A program made the position numbers and the translations under genes. The notes under the pieces are model-generated. The model was not told where the DNA came from. It was given only the letters and a program-made list of their open reading frames with translations, and made no database searches. Of a DNA stretch of 64,000 bases, positions 27,438 to 35,689 are shown one piece after another; positions within the stretch are counted from its first letter, which is position 1, and every line of letters begins with the position of its first letter. This DNA is from Chromobacterium rhizoryzae (lineage in GTDB: Bacteria; Pseudomonadota; Gammaproteobacteria; Burkholderiales; Chromobacteriaceae): NCBI RefSeq assembly GCF_020544465.1, contig NZ_CP066126.1, forward strand, positions 3,844,001 through 3,908,000. The letters run 5' to 3'.

Positions 27438-27911
27438 ATGATCATCCCCTCCTCCGCCGCCCCGGCCGCCAACAGCCCGCTGGCCCAGCCCATCCGCGCC
27501 AGCGCGTTTTGGCCTGATGTTGACCCGGCCCACGCCCGCGCCGTCATGCGCCTGGACGGCACCGTCACCGATGAACGGCTGCGCCATGAACTGGTGGTCG
27601 CCATCGCCAGCGTCAACAGCGAGCTGACCGCGTGGCGCCAACGCCAGCAGACCGCCGGCTTCCAGCGGCTGGCCGACGTGGCCGGCGAGGACATCGACGG
27701 CGAACCCGTCAATCTGACCCACTGGCGCCGCGCCATCTACGCCACCGCCGCCGCCGCGCTGAACGAACGCTATCGCAGCTTCGACAGCACCGCCGAAGGC
27801 CGGCGCCGCGCCGAAGAGCTGGGCCTGGCCGCCGACGACCTGCGCCGCGACGCGCGCTGGGCCATCAGCGACATCCAGAGCAAAGGCCGCGCCACCGTGG
27901 ACCTGATCTGA
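27438..27911 (+). CDS. L: Head completion protein (P2 gpL)
   Basis: A 157-residue head-completion protein with FWPDVDPAHARAVMRLDGTVTDERLRHE and HWRRAIYATAAAALNERYRSFD, as in P2 gpL. The ATG follows AAGGA. It shares one base with gpX (TGATG). Confidence 0.92.
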   Translation: MIIPSSAAPAANSPLAQPIRASAFWPDVDPAHARAVMRLDGTVTDERLRHELVVAIASVNSELTAWRQRQQTAGFQRLADVAGEDIDGEPVNLTHWRRAIYATAAAALNERYRSFDSTAEGRRRAEELGLAADDLRRDARWAISDIQSKGRATVDLI

Positions 27912-28126
27912 TGCGCACCGTTCGCGCCCAGCAGCATGACAGCGTCGACGCCATCGCCTGGCGGCACTTCAGCAAAACCGCCGGCGTGGTGGAGGCCATC
28001 CTGGCCGCCAACCCCGGCCTGGCCGACCACGGCCCGATCCTGCCCATGGGCCTGGCCGTGCAACTGCCGGAGCTGGACGCCGCCGACGCCGAACCCGTCA
28101 AAACCTTAATCAACCTGTGGGACTAA
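27911..28126 (+). CDS. X: Tail protein X (P2 gpX)
   Basis: A 71-residue LysM-like tail protein: D-VDAIAWRHFSKTAGVVEAILAANPGLA, then LPMGLAVQLPEL. Size and position (after L, before the holin) agree with P2 gpX (67). Confidence 0.93.
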   Translation: MRTVRAQQHDSVDAIAWRHFSKTAGVVEAILAANPGLADHGPILPMGLAVQLPELDAADAEPVKTLINLWD

Positions 28127-28128
28127 AC

Positions 28129-28509
28129 ATGGCCGAACCCATCAGCACCACCACCACCGCCGGCGCGCTCGCCACCGCCGCGCTGTTGACCCTGATTCCC
28201 GGCGTCGACGCCGCCGTCGTGCTCGGCGCTTTCGCCGGCGGCGCCGTCTTCGTTCTCAGCTCCAACGACATCAGCGTCGGCAAGAAGGCGGTCTTCTTCG
28301 TGCTCAGCTTCGTGGCCGGCCTGGTTGCCGCCCGCGGCGTCGCCTCCTTCGTCGACTGGCTGCTGCCGGAACCGGTGGAAGTCAGCAACGGCGTCGGCGC
28401 GCTGATCGCCTCCGCCCTCGCCGTCAAGACGCTGCTGAGCCTGATCAGCGCCGCCGACAGCCCGGAGTTTTTCCAAAAGCTGCGCCTGCTCAAGGGGAAA
28501 GAGAAATGA
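28129..28509 (+). CDS. Holin-like membrane protein
   Basis: A 126-residue protein with three hydrophobic segments (about 8-30, 35-50 and 55-80) and a basic C-terminus (LRLLKGKEK). It takes the holin position of the P2 lysis cassette but does not look like P2 gpY. It overlaps the next small membrane protein by 4 bp. Holin function is inferred from position and topology. Confidence 0.65.
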   Translation: MAEPISTTTTAGALATAALLTLIPGVDAAVVLGAFAGGAVFVLSSNDISVGKKAVFFVLSFVAGLVAARGVASFVDWLLPEPVEVSNGVGALIASALAVKTLLSLISAADSPEFFQKLRLLKGKEK

Positions 28510-28814
28510 CCCTTCCCACCGCCACCGCCCTGGTTTGCCTGCTGATCGCCGCCCGCCTGCTGCTATTCGCCCGCGGCGGCGCCACCCACCGGCCGCGCGC
28601 CGGCCTGTTCGCCTACCTGCTCGCCGTCGCCGCCGGCAGCGTCGGCGTATTCGAGCTGTTCGGCCTGGACAGCCGCCTGCCGCAACTGGTGCTGCACTTG
28701 GCCTTGCTACTGGCGTTGCTGGCGGTGCGCGGCAATGTGGTGGAGCTGTTCCGCACCACCGACAACCGCCAGTCCTGGCTCGCCATCCTGTTGCGCAAAG
28801 AAAAATGGATTTGA
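28506..28814 (+). CDS. Small 3-TM phage holin-family protein
   Basis: A 102-residue protein with three membrane segments and a C-terminal NVVELFRTTDNRQSWLAILLRK, typical of a small putative 3-TM holin family. It is either a second holin or an antiholin partner of the preceding gene. It overlaps the preceding gene by ATGA. Confidence 0.7.
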   Translation: MTLPTATALVCLLIAARLLLFARGGATHRPRAGLFAYLLAVAAGSVGVFELFGLDSRLPQLVLHLALLLALLAVRGNVVELFRTTDNRQSWLAILLRKEKWI

Positions 28815-28828
28815 AGGAGGAAACCGCC

Positions 28829-29236
28829 ATGCCCAGCCGTCGCATTGAAGACCTGCACCCGGCGCTGCAGCCGCTGTGCCGCCAGTTCCTGGAGCGTTGC
28901 CAGGCCGCCGGCCTCGACATCCTGATCACCTGCACCTGGCGCAGCGGCCAAGAGCAAGACCAGCTCTATGCCCAGGGCCGCACCGCGCCCGGCGCCAAAG
29001 TCACCAAGGCCCGCGCCGGCCAGTCCGCCCACAACGCCATGCTGGACGGCAAGCCGGCGGCACGCGCCTTCGACATCGTGCCCAAGGTGAACGGCAAGCC
29101 GGAATGGAATGCCGCCCACCCGCATTGGCAGATCGCCGGCCGCATCGGCATGGAGCTGGGCCTCAACTGGTACGGCCGCCCCGGCGCGCCGTTCCGCGAG
29201 TTCCCCCATTTCGAGCTGCCGAAGGACGCGCGCTGA
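28829..29236 (+). CDS. M15 peptidase endolysin (L-Ala-D-Glu endopeptidase type)
   Basis: Peptidoglycan-cutting lysis enzyme, 135 residues. The M15 zinc motif is visible: SAHN with the first His, then an Asp in ARAFDIV, and the final His in FPHFE. An excellent SD (AAGGAGG, 28814-28820) fixes the ATG at 28829. P2 uses a different endolysin (gpK), so this lysis cassette has been exchanged. Confidence 0.88.
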   Translation: MPSRRIEDLHPALQPLCRQFLERCQAAGLDILITCTWRSGQEQDQLYAQGRTAPGAKVTKARAGQSAHNAMLDGKPAARAFDIVPKVNGKPEWNAAHPHWQIAGRIGMELGLNWYGRPGAPFREFPHFELPKDAR

Positions 29237-29736
29237 TGCTCGCCGACATCGTCAAGCGCTACGCCGCCACCCTGGCGCTGCTCGCCGCGCTGCTCGGCGG
29301 GCTCGGCCTGTGGCTGCAGTCCCGCGTCATCCAGCAGCAGCAAGCGACGGCGCAGGAACGGATCGCCGCCTATGCCCAGCTGGAAGCCGCCCACCGCCAG
29401 CAGACCGCACAACTGCGCCAGCAAGAACAGGACGCCCGCGCCCAGGCTGCCGCCGTGCGCCAAATGGCTGAGCGCCTGGAAATCCTCGCCCGCAAACACG
29501 CCGCCAACGCGGCCAAACTGGAGCAAGCCCTCAATGCCACCCCGGAAAATATTGCTTGGGGCGATGTGGCTATCCCTGCTGACATTGCCCGCCTGCTCGA
29601 CTACGCCGCCGCCGGCGCTCACGGTGCTGAGCAGCCAGCGCTGCGCGCCGCTGACCCGCTGCCAGCTGCCGCCGACGGCGCCGGCCAACAACCGCCAGCT
29701 GGCCCAGGCGCTGCAACTACAGCGGCAGGCGCTTGA
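29236..29736 (+). CDS. Inner-membrane spanin (LysB/Rz-like)
   Basis: A 166-residue protein with one N-terminal membrane helix (about 8-28) and a long Gln/Ala-rich coiled coil (QQQQATAQERIAAYAQLEAA...). This is the i-spanin architecture that links to an outer-membrane lipoprotein spanin and fuses membranes at lysis. It shares one base with the endolysin stop. The o-spanin gene is nested in another frame. Confidence 0.82.
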   Translation: MLADIVKRYAATLALLAALLGGLGLWLQSRVIQQQQATAQERIAAYAQLEAAHRQQTAQLRQQEQDARAQAAAVRQMAERLEILARKHAANAAKLEQALNATPENIAWGDVAIPADIARLLDYAAAGAHGAEQPALRAADPLPAAADGAGQQPPAGPGAATTAAGA

Positions 29737-29788
29737 AGTCTGCGCCGCCAAAGTCACCGCCACCCTCGAATGCCAAGACCATGACTGA
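29564..29788 (+). CDS. Outer-membrane lipoprotein spanin (LysC/Rz1-like), nested
   Basis: A 74-residue ORF in the +1 frame that starts inside the i-spanin gene and ends 52 bp after it. It has a very short signal and lipobox (LTLPAC), then a Pro-rich segment (STTPPPAL) and Gln-rich helix. This is the embedded Rz1/LysC arrangement of P2-like phages. The start is chosen because it gives a proper lipoprotein signal. Confidence 0.75.
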   Translation: MWLSLLTLPACSTTPPPALTVLSSQRCAPLTRCQLPPTAPANNRQLAQALQLQRQALEVCAAKVTATLECQDHD

Positions 29789-29984
29789 TTTCTACGACCG
29801 CGCCCAGGCGCTGGAGCAGCTGCAACGCGACGCCGCCATCGACGCCCATTTCGCCGGCGCCCGCGCCGCCGGCGACAGCCTCAGCCACTGCGAAGATTGC
29901 GGTGAACCGATCCCGGCCATGCGCCAGCGCATCGTCCCCGGCTGCACCCGCTGCGTACCCTGCCAGCAATGGGCGGAACGATGA
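29781..29984 (+). CDS. TraR/DksA-type C4 zinc-finger protein
   Basis: A 67-residue protein with the C4 finger CEDCGEPIPAMRQRIVPGCTRCVPC near the C-terminus and a short N-terminal helix, as in phage TraR-like proteins. The known relative TraR binds RNA polymerase and mimics DksA/ppGpp. It overlaps the o-spanin gene by 8 bp and gpR by 4 bp. A role in modulating host transcription late in infection is inferred. Confidence 0.85.
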   Translation: MTDFYDRAQALEQLQRDAAIDAHFAGARAAGDSLSHCEDCGEPIPAMRQRIVPGCTRCVPCQQWAER

Positions 29985-30397
29985 ACAAGCCCCACGCCCT
30001 GCGCGTGGCGCTGGAAGCCGCGCTGCCCGAACTGCGTCACAACCCGGACCGGCTGACCATGTGGACCGAGGACGGCCAGCTGGCCACACGGCCCGGCGCG
30101 CTGCACTTCACCCTGCACTACACCCTGAAACTGGTCGTCATCGAATACGGCCGCGGCATCGAATCCATCCTGCTGCCGCTGCTGAACTGGATCGCCGTCA
30201 ACGAACCGCCGCTGCTGCAAAACCCGGACGCGCGCGCCGACGGCCTCAGCTACCGCAGTGAAATCATCAGCCACAGCGCCGAGGACATCGAAATCACCCT
30301 CAAGCTGAGCGAGCGCGTCAAGGCGGTCAAAGACGCCGCCGGCGGCTTCGCCTTCGAATACTTGGGCGAGCCGGAAGACCCGCCGGGCATGTTCTGA
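29981..30397 (+). CDS. R: Tail completion protein R (P2 gpR)
   Basis: A 138-residue protein with KPHALRVALEAALPELRHNPDRL and LLPLLNWIAVNEPPLL, as in P2 gpR (155), needed for tail completion and head joining. It shares one base with gpS (TGATG). Confidence 0.9.
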   Translation: MNKPHALRVALEAALPELRHNPDRLTMWTEDGQLATRPGALHFTLHYTLKLVVIEYGRGIESILLPLLNWIAVNEPPLLQNPDARADGLSYRSEIISHSAEDIEITLKLSERVKAVKDAAGGFAFEYLGEPEDPPGMF

Positions 30398-30855
30398 TGG
30401 CCGACGCCCTCGCCCAGCTGGACAGCAAGCTGTCCGGCCTGCTCGCCCAGCTCGGCCCCGCCCAACGCCGCGCGCTGGCGCGCCAGATCGTCACCCGCCT
30501 GCGCGCCAGCCAGCAGCAGCGCATCCGACTGCAGCAAAACCCGGACGGCAGCGGCTTTGAAGCGCGCCGGCCGCAGCTGCGCAAGAAAAAGGGCGCCCTC
30601 CGCCGCCAGATGTTCGCCAAGCTGCGCTTGGCGCGCTTCCTCAAGACCCAGGCCGGCCCCGCCGGCGGCGCGGTGGAATTCATCGGCCAAGTCCAGCGCA
30701 TCGCCCGCGTGCATCAGCTCGGCCTGCGCGACCGCGTCAGCCGCCAACGCGAAGTCATGGCGCAATACCCTGCGCGCGAGCTGCTGGGCTTCAGCAATAC
30801 CGATATTCAAGCAATCCAGGATCAAGTGATTGAGCATCTAGCGCAAATGACATGA
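30397..30855 (+). CDS. S: Tail completion protein S (P2 gpS)
   Basis: A 152-residue protein of the phage virion morphogenesis family, with LDSKLSGLLAQLGPAQRRALARQI and the C-terminal YPARELLGFSNTDIQAIQDQVIEHL. It lies immediately after R, as in P2. Last gene of the O-S late operon. Confidence 0.93.
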   Translation: MADALAQLDSKLSGLLAQLGPAQRRALARQIVTRLRASQQQRIRLQQNPDGSGFEARRPQLRKKKGALRRQMFAKLRLARFLKTQAGPAGGAVEFIGQVQRIARVHQLGLRDRVSRQREVMAQYPARELLGFSNTDIQAIQDQVIEHLAQMT

Positions 30856-30920
30856 CTATCCAACGTCATAAAACCACCGTAAGATAGGCCCCGTTTGATG
30901 AACCAAAAACAATCACAACC

Positions 30921-31355
30921 ATGACAAAACCACTCAGTAATTTTTCTTACAAGGTGCTCTTTGGCGTCGGCGCGTTCATGTTCACGCTGCAATCAATCAT
31001 TCTTCTGATCCTTCTCTATGTAGGCTGCGCTGAATCACCGATAGAGTGGGCGGTGGGCTTTTCAAGAGGCGTTTCGGGTAAGCTCGGCTTCAGCGCCTCT
31101 GAGCCCCTGATGATTCCGGAGATGATGGGGAAAATTTTTGTTCCCTACAGCTTTACCGTCTTTTTCTTCTACTCCACGATCAAAAGAAAACTGCTTACTA
31201 CACGCATTGGCGTCGTTTTCCTGCTCTTGATATCGCTGGCCTCGGGAGCGCCCTCCCTCATTTTTATGATTGTCACTTACGTGGCTTTCTCTAGGCACAC
31301 CAAGGACCACTTCCAGGCCTATCAAGCATACAAAAGCCAACTAGCATCGACTTAA
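30921..31355 (+). CDS. Unrecognised membrane protein (moron between S and V)
   Basis: A 144-residue protein with about four hydrophobic segments (about 12-35, 60-75, 78-95 and 100-122) and a charged end. It is less GC-rich than its neighbours, lies between two conserved late operons, and has its own terminator, the signs of a moron. I do not recognise the family. Expression in the lysogen and a role in surface change or exclusion are possible but unproven. Confidence 0.6.
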   Translation: MTKPLSNFSYKVLFGVGAFMFTLQSIILLILLYVGCAESPIEWAVGFSRGVSGKLGFSASEPLMIPEMMGKIFVPYSFTVFFFYSTIKRKLLTTRIGVVFLLLISLASGAPSLIFMIVTYVAFSRHTKDHFQAYQAYKSQLAST

Positions 31356-31365
31356 ACTCAATCGT

Positions 31366-31393
31366 AAACCGCGCAATCCGCGCGGTTTTTTTT
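31366..31393 (+). terminator. Terminator after the S-V moron
   Basis: AACCGCGC-AATCC-GCGCGGTT followed by TTTTTT. Confidence 0.9.
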
Positions 31394-31402
31394 GCCTATT
31401 AC

Positions 31403-31423
31403 TTGTGCCAGCCTCTCCCACAA
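31403..31423 (+). promoter_or_regulatory. Ogr-type late activator site upstream of V
   Basis: TTGT-N13-ACAA dyad, same form as at 24579 and 36167. Its centre is only 57 bp from the gpV ATG. If the start site lies 55 bp downstream as in P2, almost no leader is left; spacing may differ here. Confidence 0.65.
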
Positions 31424-31469
31424 CAGGCCGCGCCACTGCACAAGTTCAGGTCAGGGCACACTGCCCGGC

Positions 31470-32114
31470 ATGGACCTCATCGACCTGATCACCCGCTTTG
31501 AAAACCTGCTGCGCACCGGCACCGTCGCCGCCGTGCAGGCTGAGCCGCCGCGCGTCCGCGTCCGCTCCGGCGGCCTGCTGACCGGCTGGCTGGCCTGGTT
31601 TCACGCGCGCGCCGGCGGCACCCGCGATTGGGATCCGCCGACGCCCGGCGAACAATGCCTGATCCTGAGCCCGTCCGGTGAAACCACCGCCGGCCTGGTG
31701 CTGCTGGGCCTCAATGCCGACGACGCGCCGCCGCCCAGCGCCGACACCGGTGAATGGGTGCGGGTGTTCCCGGACGGCGCCCGCCTCGCTTATCACCACG
31801 GCCGCGGCGAACTCAGCGTGTCTGGCATCCAGACCGCCACCGTCCAGGCCGCGGTGCGCTGCGTCATCGACTGCCCGGAAACCGAAACCAGCGGCAACCT
31901 GACCGTTGGCGGCAATCTGCTGGTCAAGGGCGCCACCACCAGCGAAGGCCTGCTCAGCTATCAAGCCGGCCTGGCCGGCACCGGCGGCGGCGCCGGCACC
32001 GCCATCAGCGGCGCCCTCACCCACCGCGGCGGCCAGCTCAGCAGCAACGGCGTGGTGCTGGACAACCACACCCACCCCGACGCCCACGGCGGCAACACCG
32101 GAGGTCCGCAATGA
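31470..32114 (+). CDS. V: Baseplate spike protein (P2 gpV)
   Basis: Membrane-piercing central spike, 214 residues (P2: 211). It has an N-terminal OB-fold, a beta-helix with repeated SGN-LTVGGN-type strands, and a C-terminal HTHPDAHGG that supplies the iron-binding His residues of the spike tip. The ATG at 31470 (MDLIDLITRFENLL) matches family starts. Confidence 0.94.
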   Translation: MDLIDLITRFENLLRTGTVAAVQAEPPRVRVRSGGLLTGWLAWFHARAGGTRDWDPPTPGEQCLILSPSGETTAGLVLLGLNADDAPPPSADTGEWVRVFPDGARLAYHHGRGELSVSGIQTATVQAAVRCVIDCPETETSGNLTVGGNLLVKGATTSEGLLSYQAGLAGTGGGAGTAISGALTHRGGQLSSNGVVLDNHTHPDAHGGNTGGPQ

Positions 32115-32470
32115 ACTACCTCGGACTCAACGCCCGCACCGGCCGCGCCATCGTCGACGATGCGCAGCTGCGGCAGTGCGTGCAGAAAGTGCTGACCACG
32201 CCGCTGTATCAGCGCGTGCAACGCCGGCTGTTCGGCAGCCAGCTGCCGGAACTGGTGGACGCGCCGCTCAACGGCAAAACCCGGATGCAATGCCTGGCCG
32301 CCACCGTGATGGCGCTGGCGCGTCATGAGCCACGCATCGAGCTGCAGCGGGTGGGCATGCGCATCGGCGCCGGCGGCCAGGCCGGTGCGCTGGCCATCGA
32401 CATCGAAGCGCGACGCCGCGATGGACCGTCCGCCGGCCAGGCGCTCAAGCTCTCGGTGGGCCTGCGATGA
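32111..32470 (+). CDS. W: Baseplate protein W (P2 gpW, T4 gp25-like)
   Basis: A 119-residue wedge protein: YLGLNARTGRAI, D-LRQCVQKVLTTPLYQRVQRRLFGS and HEPRIELQRV, as in P2 gpW and T4 gp25. ATGA overlaps on both sides. Confidence 0.94.
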   Translation: MNYLGLNARTGRAIVDDAQLRQCVQKVLTTPLYQRVQRRLFGSQLPELVDAPLNGKTRMQCLAATVMALARHEPRIELQRVGMRIGAGGQAGALAIDIEARRRDGPSAGQALKLSVGLR

Positions 32471-33381
32471 TAGACCTGACCCAACTGCCGCCGCCGGACG
32501 TCATCGAGGCGCTGGACTTCGAAACCCTGTTCCAAAACCGCAAGGCCCGGCTGCTGGCGGCCGCGCCGGCGGAGCTGCGCGCCGGCCTCGCCGCCGCGCT
32601 GCAATTGGACAGTGAACCGCTGACCATGCTGCTGCAGGAGTTCGCCTACACCGAGCTGCTGCTGCGCCAACGCGTCAACGAAGCCGCGCTCGCCAGCCTG
32701 CTGGCCTACGCCGCCGGAGCCGACCTCGACAACCGCGCCGCCGACTACGGCGTGCAGCGGCTGCTGTTGCAGCCGGCCGATCCGGACACCGAGCCGCCGA
32801 CACCGGCGGAATGGGAAGATGACAGCGCGCTGCGCCGGCGCTGCCAGATGGCGCTGGAAGGCCTCAGCGTGGCCGGCCCGGCCGGCGCCTACAAATTCCA
32901 CGCCCTCAGCGCCAACGGCCAGGTGCTGGACGCCAGCGTCGAGGGGCCGAACAGTCCCTTGCCTATGCCGCCGGAGCCCGGCGCCGTGCGCGTGTTCGTG
33001 ATGGACCGTCGCGGCGACGGCGTGCCAGACGCCGCCTTACAGGCCGCCGTCGCCGCCGCGCTCAACGATGAAGCCATGCGGCCGATCTGCGACACCGTCG
33101 AAGTGCGGCCGGCCGAGCCCTTGGCCTTTGCCGTGGATGCCGCCATCGAATGGGAGCCCGGCGGCAAGACCGCCAGCGGCGGGCTGGAGGGTGCCAGACA
33201 GAGGCTGGCCCGCCTGCTGGAATCACGTCGCCGGCTGGGCGCCGCCGTCGCGCGTTCGGCCATTGACGCCGCGCTGCACGTCGCCGGCGTGCGCCGCGTG
33301 CTGCTCACCGCGCCGGCGGCCGACGTGCTGTGCTCGCTGCGCCAATTCCCCACGGTCGAGGAGATTGCCCTTCATGACTAG
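32467..33381 (+). CDS. J: Baseplate protein J (P2 gpJ)
   Basis: A 304-residue wedge protein (P2: 302) starting MIDLTQLPPPDVIEALDFETL, with the family's AYAAGADLDNRAADYGVQR and SVEGPNSP segments. It overlaps W by 4 bp and I by 8 bp. Confidence 0.95.
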   Translation: MIDLTQLPPPDVIEALDFETLFQNRKARLLAAAPAELRAGLAAALQLDSEPLTMLLQEFAYTELLLRQRVNEAALASLLAYAAGADLDNRAADYGVQRLLLQPADPDTEPPTPAEWEDDSALRRRCQMALEGLSVAGPAGAYKFHALSANGQVLDASVEGPNSPLPMPPEPGAVRVFVMDRRGDGVPDAALQAAVAAALNDEAMRPICDTVEVRPAEPLAFAVDAAIEWEPGGKTASGGLEGARQRLARLLESRRRLGAAVARSAIDAALHVAGVRRVLLTAPAADVLCSLRQFPTVEEIALHD

Positions 33382-33937
33382 CCGCCTGCTGCCCGGCAAT
33401 CGCACCCCGCTGGAAGCCGCCATCGCCGACTGCTGCGCGCCGGATCTCGACCCCTCGCCGATACGCGGCATCGCCGACAGCGCCCGCTGTCCAGTGGCGC
33501 TGCTGCCGCTGCTGGCCTGGGAGCGCAGCATCGACAACTTCGACGCCGCCGCCAGCGAAGCGCGCCAGCGCGCCGTGATCCGCTCCTCCGTCGCCGTGCA
33601 TCGCCGCAAGGGCACCGTCGCCGCGGTGCGCCAGCTGTTCCGGGATCTCGGCCTGGGCGAAGTCGACATTGAGCAAGGCCGCAGCGGCTACCGGCGCGAC
33701 GGCAGCCGCCGGCGCGAAGCCTACAACCGACGCGGTCCGCGCGGCGCACATTGGGCCGAATACCGCGTCATCTGTTACAGCCTGCTGACCAACCAACAAG
33801 CCAGGACCGCGCGCGCGCTGCTGGACGACATCGCCGCCGGCCGCTGCCGGCTGGTGGCGCTGGACTTCAGCCGCGCCGCGCTGACGCGCAACGGCTATGG
33901 CCGGCGCGACGGCGTGTTCTCGCGCGGCCTGGCGTGA
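33374..33937 (+). CDS. I: Baseplate/tail protein I (P2 gpI)
   Basis: A 187-residue protein with LLPLLAWERSIDNFD, HRRKGTVAAVRQLFRDLGLG and the Arg-rich RRREAYNRRGPRGAHWAEYRV, as in P2 gpI (176). It anchors the tail fibre. Confidence 0.94.
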   Translation: MTSRLLPGNRTPLEAAIADCCAPDLDPSPIRGIADSARCPVALLPLLAWERSIDNFDAAASEARQRAVIRSSVAVHRRKGTVAAVRQLFRDLGLGEVDIEQGRSGYRRDGSRRREAYNRRGPRGAHWAEYRVICYSLLTNQQARTARALLDDIAAGRCRLVALDFSRAALTRNGYGRRDGVFSRGLA

Positions 33938-33952
33938 ATCGAGAGGGAACCC

Positions 33953-34879
33953 ATGGGATATTTGAACGACAAGGAAAGCTGGGACAAAGTCCCCTACTTT
34001 GCGGAGGACGCGGTGCTGACCGGCGGCCCGGATTGTCCGGACAACGTGCCGATTCAGGCCTTGGCCAACCGTACCGCGTTTCTGAAACAGCAAGCGGAAC
34101 AAGCTGCACGCAAAGCCCAGCCGCTGAGCCCGGACCTAAGTGCCCTAGCCGGTATCAAAGGCGCCGGATTTTATGTCAGTACCGGACCGGGAGCCGCTGC
34201 CGCCCGGACTCTTACCGCCGGCCAAGGCCTCGCCATCAGCAACGCCGACGGCAAGGCAGGCAACCCTTCCGTGGCGCTGTCCAATAGCGGCGTGACACCG
34301 GGAAACTACAGCATGGTGGTGGTTGACGCCATGGGCCGCGTCACCAGCGGTCGCACAATGACAGCGGCCGACGTGCCGGCCCTGGACTGGGGCAAGATCG
34401 CCAGCGGCAAGCCGTCCACTTTGGCGGGCTACGGTATCACCGACGCCCTGAGCAACGCCCCGGCGACGGAAGCCGCCGCCGGCATTCTCAAAATCGCCAG
34501 CCAGGCGCAAGTCAATGCCGGCGGCAATGCCGGCGTGGCGGTGACGCCCAAAACCCTGAAATTCGGCTTTGGCTGCAGCTTGACGCAAAACGGCTATCTC
34601 GCGTCTCCATGGTGGCTGGGGGGCTGGGTGTTTCAATGGGCGGTAGGGACGATGACAACCGTGGGGGACCAAGAACAAAACATCACGTTCCCTATCGCCT
34701 TCCCGAACGAGTGTATTTTCCTGGCAGTTTCAACCATAGCCGGTTCCACGGCGCTGTCGGATGGCTGGTTTCAAGAGCGAACGATTAATCGCGGTTGGTG
34801 CTCGGTCGTCGGTCAGTTCATCGGCGGCGGCAGCTTGAGTGGTGGTATCACGCCGCGTATTTTTGCGATAGGACGATAA
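33953..34879 (+). CDS. Tail fibre protein (gpH-like, gp53-like tip)
   Basis: Receptor-binding fibre, 308 residues, much shorter than P2 gpH (669). The N-terminal part (about 1-60) attaches to the baseplate, the middle has GI-DALSNAPATEAAAGI fibre repeats, and the C-terminal approximately 100 residues resemble a gp53-like receptor-binding tip (FGFGCSLTQNGYLASPWW, ITFPIAFPNEC). The host-range determinant is probably this C-terminus. The next gene starts 2 bp later. Confidence 0.85.
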   Translation: MGYLNDKESWDKVPYFAEDAVLTGGPDCPDNVPIQALANRTAFLKQQAEQAARKAQPLSPDLSALAGIKGAGFYVSTGPGAAAARTLTAGQGLAISNADGKAGNPSVALSNSGVTPGNYSMVVVDAMGRVTSGRTMTAADVPALDWGKIASGKPSTLAGYGITDALSNAPATEAAAGILKIASQAQVNAGGNAGVAVTPKTLKFGFGCSLTQNGYLASPWWLGGWVFQWAVGTMTTVGDQEQNITFPIAFPNECIFLAVSTIAGSTALSDGWFQERTINRGWCSVVGQFIGGGSLSGGITPRIFAIGR

Positions 34880-34881
34880 AC

Positions 34882-35361
34882 ATGGCGGTCTATTTTTCAA
34901 AATCGATGATGGCGTTTTTCCCGGATAGCATGCGCGCGTCGTATGAAAAAAATGGGTGCTGGCCGGAGGATGCGGTGCTGATTGAAGAAGCCTTGTATCG
35001 GCGGGTGGCGCTTCAGCGACCAGCGGAATACACGCTTGTAGTGAATCCTGACAGTGGCTTGCCTGACCTCGCCGACAGTCCGCGCCCAAGTCAAGCTCAT
35101 TGCTGGAACGGCGCGGCGTGGGAAGCCTCGCCGGCGGCCGAGGCGGACTATCAGCGGGCGAATGTGGAACGCGAACTGGATCGCCGCCGAGCGGCGGCGG
35201 ATGCCGCCATCACCCCGCTGGAAGACGCGGTGGAGCTGGGCATGGCCACGGCGGACGAACTGGCCGCGCTCAAAGCCTGGAAGCGCTGCCGCGTACTGCT
35301 GACGCGAGTGCCGCAACAAGCCGGCTATCCCATGGCGGTAGACTGGCCGCCCGCGCCTTGA
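34882..35361 (+). CDS. Tail fibre assembly chaperone
   Basis: A 159-residue protein of the Caudovirales tail-fibre-assembly type. A variable N-terminal half is followed by the helical C-terminal signature (AAADAAITPLEDAVELGMATADELAALKAWKRCRVLLTRV). It probably folds the preceding fibre, as P2 gpG does for gpH. The starts and stops are tightly coupled. Confidence 0.85.
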   Translation: MAVYFSKSMMAFFPDSMRASYEKNGCWPEDAVLIEEALYRRVALQRPAEYTLVVNPDSGLPDLADSPRPSQAHCWNGAAWEASPAAEADYQRANVERELDRRRAAADAAITPLEDAVELGMATADELAALKAWKRCRVLLTRVPQQAGYPMAVDWPPAP

Positions 35362-35373
35362 TCGGCGCGACAC

Positions 35374-35405
35374 GCAAAAAGCCCGGCCATGCGCCGGGCT
35401 GTTTT
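35374..35405 (+). terminator. Terminator of the V-G late operon
   Basis: AGCCCGGC-CATGC-GCCGGGCT followed by GTTTTAT. Confidence 0.88.
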
Positions 35406-35422
35406 ATTGGGGTGATGGAGAA

Positions 35423-35629
35423 TCAGCGCTGGCCCAGCCTGCCGGCCTCAAACCGTAGCGCCGCCGCGCAGCTGGCGGTGAAAAAATAGATGGAAGGATC
35501 GGCATGGCTGGCCGCCAGCGTTTCGCCCAGCCGGCTCAGACAGGTGGTCAAGTTTTCCAGCGTATCCTGGCAAGTGTCCCCGATCAGGGGGTTTAATTGT
35601 TGTGGAGTCGTCACGGCGCCTAGAGTCAT
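35423..35629 (-). CDS. Small hypothetical protein next to the LuxR-type regulator
   Basis: A 68-residue minus-strand ORF (MTLGAVTTPQQLNPLIG...) with an amphipathic helical C-terminal half. It is co-oriented with and 60 bp downstream of the regulator gene. It superficially recalls small DUF3077/DUF6124-like helical proteins, but I cannot confirm this. An alternative ATG is at 35659. Confidence 0.45.
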   Translation of the reverse strand: MTLGAVTTPQQLNPLIGDTCQDTLENLTTCLSRLGETLAASHADPSIYFFTASCAAALRFEAGRLGQR

Positions 35630-35689
35630 TTTTAACCTCGCTTGCTTGATGTGCTGCAACGACGATTGTGAAGGCTCGCCTCCCGCGCG

